64,000 nucleotides of DNA from contig DPHC01000005.1 of assembly GCA_003523055.1 (NCBI GenBank), forward strand, positions 153,354 to 217,353, in the 5' to 3' direction. Under the pieces are notes generated by a model that saw nothing but the letters and a program-made list of their open reading frames with translations, was not told the DNA's origin and searched no databases. Position numbers and translations under genes: made by a program. Shown here in pieces: positions 61,469-64,000 of this stretch. Positions within the stretch are counted from its first letter, which is position 1; every line of letters begins with the position of its first letter. This stretch comes from Dehalococcoidia bacterium. Its GTDB lineage: Bacteria > Chloroflexota > Dehalococcoidia > Lucifugimonadales > UBA3495.

Positions 61469-61497
61469 TTGACACTGTTACATACGGGTTTTAAGAT
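61469..61497 (+). promoter_or_regulatory. tRNA promoter
   Basis: TTGACA (61469-61474) and TAAGAT (61492-61497) with an ideal 17-nt spacer lie 11 bp before tRNA-Phe, so transcription should begin a few bases before the tRNA. Confidence 0.7.
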
Positions 61498-61507
61498 AGT
61501 TCTTCCA

Positions 61508-61580
61508 GCCGAGGTAGCTCAGGTGGTAGAGCACGGCACTGAAAATGCCGGTGTCGACAGTTCGAGTCTGTCCCTCGGCA
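61508..61580 (+). tRNA. trnF: tRNA-Phe (GAA)
   Basis: 73-nt cloverleaf: acceptor GCCGAGG pairs with CCTCGGC; anticodon stem CGGCA/TGCCG holds the loop C-T-G-A-A-A-A with anticodon GAA; the T-loop TTCGAGT is standard. Discriminator A. CC follows but then T, so the CCA end is not fully encoded. Confidence 0.96.
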
Positions 61581-61591
61581 CCTTTAATCGA

Positions 61592-61666
61592 GCGGAAGTG
61601 GCTCAGTGGTAGAGCATCTCCTTGCCAAGGAGAGGGTCGGGAGTTCGAATCTCCTCTTCCGCTCCA
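61592..61666 (+). tRNA. trnG: tRNA-Gly (GCC)
   Basis: 75 nt including an encoded CCA. Acceptor GCGGAAG pairs with CTTCCGC; anticodon stem CTCCT/GAGAG-type encloses a loop with GCC; T-loop TTCGAAT. It lies 11 bp after tRNA-Phe and is probably on the same transcript. Confidence 0.96.
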
Positions 61667-61830
61667 GTAAAAACATTATTTGTTCAGGCTATTTGGTAAA
61701 TATTTCTTGCGATAATTGGCTTTTTGTAATTATTATTCTCAGGAAAGAGGTTGATGAAACTCCATCTAAATTTTATAAAAGGATCACTAACTGGATTGTG
61801 ATCTACTTCTTTAGTGCTAGAGTTTTTATA
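61667..61830. other. Intergenic, no gene seen
   Basis: 164 bp between tRNA-Gly and the convergent lipoprotein gene. A plus-strand open frame that begins inside tRNA-Gly runs through here, but its first 20 codons are tRNA sequence and no ribosome binding site precedes any later start, so I do not call it. No terminator hairpin was evident. Confidence 0.5.
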
Positions 61831-62577
61831 TCAATAATCACTTTTGTAAAATGACTTTAATTCAACTCTGCCTACTTGGCCAATTTGTGTGTTGCTTAGC
61901 ATTGGGAACTTAAATTTGGTGGGCTCCCCAATACTGGTGTCTGGGGACACTCCCGCTAAACTAAAAGTTAAGGTTTCAATAAACGTTCCATTTGGTCCAT
62001 ATACATTGAAAGAAACATACACATGAGGCCAGGTCATTTGTGAGAAGTTATTTATCAATCCTTTTAAAGACCATCTATTTGATAGTAAGGCTCCATAAGC
62101 CCATTTTTCACTTAAGTCTATTTCCCATTCTTTAATCATTACTGAACCAGATGCCGTGGTTATACTGCAGTCTACCAAAGAGTCAAGCGTTGCTGAAATA
62201 TCAGGATCAGTTTGTGGTGTTGGGCAAGTTGAAGGGAATGGAATAGGCGTAGGGGTAGCAGTTGGTGCAGGGACAGGTATAGGGGTAGCAGTTGGTGCAG
62301 GAATAGGAGTAGGAATTGCAGTTGGTGCAAGGACAGGAGTAGGTGACGGGCTAGATTGGGCAAGAATCACCGGTTCTTTAGTATTTGTTGGTACTATGGT
62401 TGTTTTTTTTGATTGTGCTTGCTCAATCAAAACGTCAATATATTCTAAAGTCGCTAACAAAGCAGTGTTTTGTTCAATTTTGTCGTCATTTAAATCACTA
62501 CTATCTACTTGCACGCAACTTACGGCAACTACAGTAATTGCTAATATAATTAATATGGTTTTTAATTTAATTATCAA
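61831..62577 (-). CDS. Pro/Thr-rich lipoprotein with FxLYD-like C-terminal domain
   Basis: 248 residues. The only start in frame is TTG (complement of 62575-62577); a TAA lies shortly upstream. Residues 1-20 are hydrophobic, ending in a lipobox (A-V-S-C, Cys21). Residues 70-120 are a spacer of P-T/P-A-P-x-A-T-P repeats coded by three 30-bp tandem copies (62251-62340), likely wall-spanning. The end (about 135-248) resembles FxLYD or similar beta domains (W-S-L-K-G-L-I-N-N, then V-S-F-N-V-Y-G-P-N-G). It lies downstream of the surface-module gene at the window edge. Confidence 0.7.
   Translation of the reverse strand: MIIKLKTILIILAITVVAVSCVQVDSSDLNDDKIEQNTALLATLEYIDVLIEQAQSKKTTIVPTNTKEPVILAQSSPSPTPVLAPTAIPTPIPAPTATPIPVPAPTATPTPIPFPSTCPTPQTDPDISATLDSLVDCSITTASGSVMIKEWEIDLSEKWAYGALLSNRWSLKGLINNFSQMTWPHVYVSFNVYGPNGTFIETLTFSLAGVSPDTSIGEPTKFKFPMLSNTQIGQVGRVELKSFYKSDY
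62251..62340. repeat. Three tandem 30-bp repeats coding Pro/Thr-rich spacer
   Basis: Copies at 62251-62280, 62281-62310 and 62311-62340 share the core GCAGTTGGTGCA with a period of exactly 30 bp. Each codes ten residues of the A-P-T-A-T-P type in the lipoprotein. Copy number could vary between strains by slippage. Confidence 0.85.
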
Positions 62578-62644
62578 AGTATCACAAAATATTTTTTAAA
62601 ATAATAATATCTATTATATTATTGTTAGTATTATGGTGATACTT
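62577..62644. repeat. 9-bp inverted repeat bracketing an AT-rich segment
   Basis: AAGTATCAC (62577-62585) and its exact reverse complement GTGATACTT (62636-62644) flank a 50-bp AT-only-like segment that itself contains AATAATA/TATTATT. It lies between the surface-module gene and the lipoprotein gene, whose TTG start abuts the left arm. Confidence 0.6.
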
Positions 62645-62659
62645 AAATCATGGGTGTTT

Positions 62660-64000
62660 TTAAGGACTAATGACGTTAAAAAAACCATTTGCAGATTTAC
62701 CTGCTACTGTACACAGTACCAAGTGCGTTCCTGATTGCAAATATGGGACTTCTACTTCTATTTTAACTTCTCCATTAATGTCAGTTGAAGGCTTTTGAAT
62801 TATTTTCACCGGTACTCCTCCTAGGGTAAGGCTAGAAATCACAGTAGAAGAAGGGAACCCGAATCCTGTCAACTCAAATAACGAGCCAGGAACTCCTGTG
62901 GAAACTGATGTAGAAATATATATTTCTGGCATGTAATGATGGGCAGAAGATATAATTTTATGAATTGATCCGTCTGGCAATGGGTATGAAACAGAAGATT
63001 TTATTAAATTGTTACTTTTAGTAGATGCGTCCAGGGGCATCTTAAATTGACCGGTGAAATACCCAAGGCTATCAGGTGTAAAAGTACCTACATTTATGGA
63101 ATTTGCCCCGTAATAATAAGTTATTAAAACATCACGGTTAGGAGGATAATTTGATCCTTCTATGATTAGCAGGGCATCTGATTTGCTTATTGGACTGTCT
63201 ACAGTTAAAACTGGATTGAATTCGTTAATATTTTGACTAGTCACTTCGTAATATGTGGTAGAAACTTTGTTTGCTATGTTAATTACTACTAAATGAATTC
63301 CTTTAGGAATGTCAGGAACAGTAATTTCTACATTTACGTTACCCCACCCATCGCTAATAGGATGAGTATTTGCTAAAGCACTATATCCTCCGATAGTTAA
63401 GTTAGTAATTACAGAAGAGTTTCTGAATCCAGTGCCTGTTAATGTTATTTTCGATCCAGAAACACCCTGTGTTTGAGACAATGAAATTTCATTGTTAGGA
63501 ATATAATGAGTAGCTGTGGCCGATAAATTTTGAATGGTTCCGTCTTCTTTTAGATGTTCAACTGATGCTTTTATAAGGTTATTGTTTGCTGTGTGTGCAT
63601 TTGTAGGAACTGCAAAACCTCCTGAAAAGATGCCAGAATCATTAGGTATGAAAGTAGCCATGTTCATAGAATTAGACCCATAATAATAAGTTATTAAGAC
63701 GCTACGATTAGGAGGGTAGCCAGATCCTTGTACTGATAGTAAAGACCCAGAATCACTTATTGCTGGTGAAATTGAAAGGATTGGTTGGTATATATTTGAT
63801 GTTTTTGGTAGAGCTATGGTCGATTGTTCTAATAAATAATTGCTTTGTTCAAGTTCTAATACTGAATTGGTTATTGTAGGATTAGGTTTTATGCAATCAA
63901 TCCATTTACCGTTCATGCAAGTACATAGGAGTATTCCGGTATTTTCTGGGCATTGAGTGTTTTCATATGGTAAAAGTTCAGCAGATTCAGCAGATTCAGC
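62660..64000 (-). CDS. Surface protein of two tandem ~187-residue TIG-like modules, 5' end beyond window
   Basis: The frame stays open to the window edge with no stop: 28 further codons lie upstream of the first in-frame ATG (63916), reading A-E-S repeats then a Cys-bearing segment (N-T-Q-C-P-E-N-T-G), so the start is outside. 446 residues are visible. Residues about 71-260 and 261-446 are two copies of one module: each has P-P-N-R, then V-L-I-T-Y-Y-Y-G, T-F-x-P-x, N-N-L-I-K, H-Y-x-P, then a second TIG-type half with G-V-x-G-S. The S-layer-like protein at 45579 has the same double module once (T-Y-Y-Y-G, D-N-L-V-K). Likely a surface or S-layer-associated protein. Confidence 0.75.
   Translation of the reverse strand, partial: AESAESAELLPYENTQCPENTGILLCTCMNGKWIDCIKPNPTITNSVLELEQSNYLLEQSTIALPKTSNIYQPILSISPAISDSGSLLSVQGSGYPPNRSVLITYYYGSNSMNMATFIPNDSGIFSGGFAVPTNAHTANNNLIKASVEHLKEDGTIQNLSATATHYIPNNEISLSQTQGVSGSKITLTGTGFRNSSVITNLTIGGYSALANTHPISDGWGNVNVEITVPDIPKGIHLVVINIANKVSTTYYEVTSQNINEFNPVLTVDSPISKSDALLIIEGSNYPPNRDVLITYYYGANSINVGTFTPDSLGYFTGQFKMPLDASTKSNNLIKSSVSYPLPDGSIHKIISSAHHYMPEIYISTSVSTGVPGSLFELTGFGFPSSTVISSLTLGGVPVKIIQKPSTDINGEVKIEVEVPYLQSGTHLVLCTVAGKSANGFFNVISP

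Noticed and set aside
61606..61854. 82-codon plus-strand open frame starting inside tRNA-Gly
   Set aside because: The first codons are tRNA sequence, giving a well-known spurious peptide; there is no ribosome binding site and the rest is low-complexity hydrophobic.

Overview
The window is AT-rich and densely packed bacterial DNA with short intergenic gaps, several convergent genes that overlap at their 3' ends, and no mobile element, rRNA or CRISPR array. The gene mix suggests a streamlined marine member of Chloroflexota, probably SAR202-like Dehalococcoidia. It includes acyl-CoA dehydrogenases, an enolase-superfamily enzyme, CocE and cyclase-type hydrolases, a NIPSNAP protein, a SufBCDSU system, PdxS/PdxT, a SpoIIIAA/Ycf45-like R3H ATPase, and TIG-like surface proteins without outer-membrane assembly genes. 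That assignment is inference; no rRNA or marker phylogeny is available here.

Layout. 1-9.1 kb: hemW (cut by the window edge), DUF1232, gluconate-dehydrogenase-subunit-3-like and CocE genes on the minus strand; an MFS transporter; then a minus-strand catabolic group (rhodanese, acyl-CoA-dehydrogenase-like, cyclase, Ham1-like); then small unknown genes. 9.2-17.3 kb: PIG-L deacetylase, enolase-superfamily enzyme and NIPSNAP; GNAT; UvrD/PcrA helicase; class V aminotransferase; methyltransferase; DUF1015. 17.4-25.2 kb: argJ-argB-argD-argG followed by an aminotransferase, an acyl-CoA dehydrogenase, HIT and YqeK-like genes. 25.2-32.6 kb: enoyl-CoA hydratase, a small Cys-cluster HTH protein, acyl-CoA dehydrogenase, RAM-domain protein, a GGPP-synthase-type gene with an SDR, aldo/keto reductase, DUF1802 and TatD. 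32.8-38.6 kb: sufBCDSU plus a second U-type scaffold. 38.6-41.6 kb: an orphan ABC substrate-binding lipoprotein, DinB and alpha/beta hydrolase. 41.8-45.4 kb: pyrG, transaldolase, rho.

45.5-50.2 kb is a cell-surface locus: a large S-layer-like protein followed by two collagen-like (G-x-x) proteins and a third exported protein, each of the three with a signal peptide and a C-terminal membrane anchor. A second protein built from the same module as the S-layer-like protein lies at the right edge (62.66 kb to beyond the window), with a Pro/Thr-rich lipoprotein downstream of it. 50.2-61.7 kb carries a metallo-beta-lactamase-fold protein lacking the usual metal motif, bioY, an unknown gene, valS, aroE, aroC, a selenoprotein gene, tmk, the R3H ATPase, pdxT, pdxS, tRNA-Phe and tRNA-Gly.

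The most notable item is at 57182-57460: a SelW/Rdx-family gene with an in-frame TGA exactly at the redox position (C-V-P-TGA). Conventional gene calling would miss it or truncate it. It has its own promoter-like sequence overlapped by a perfect inverted repeat, a possible SECIS-like hairpin after the TGA, and a perfect 20-bp terminator hairpin shared with the convergent tmk gene. Several other perfect inverted repeats sit in promoters or inside genes and are listed as findings.
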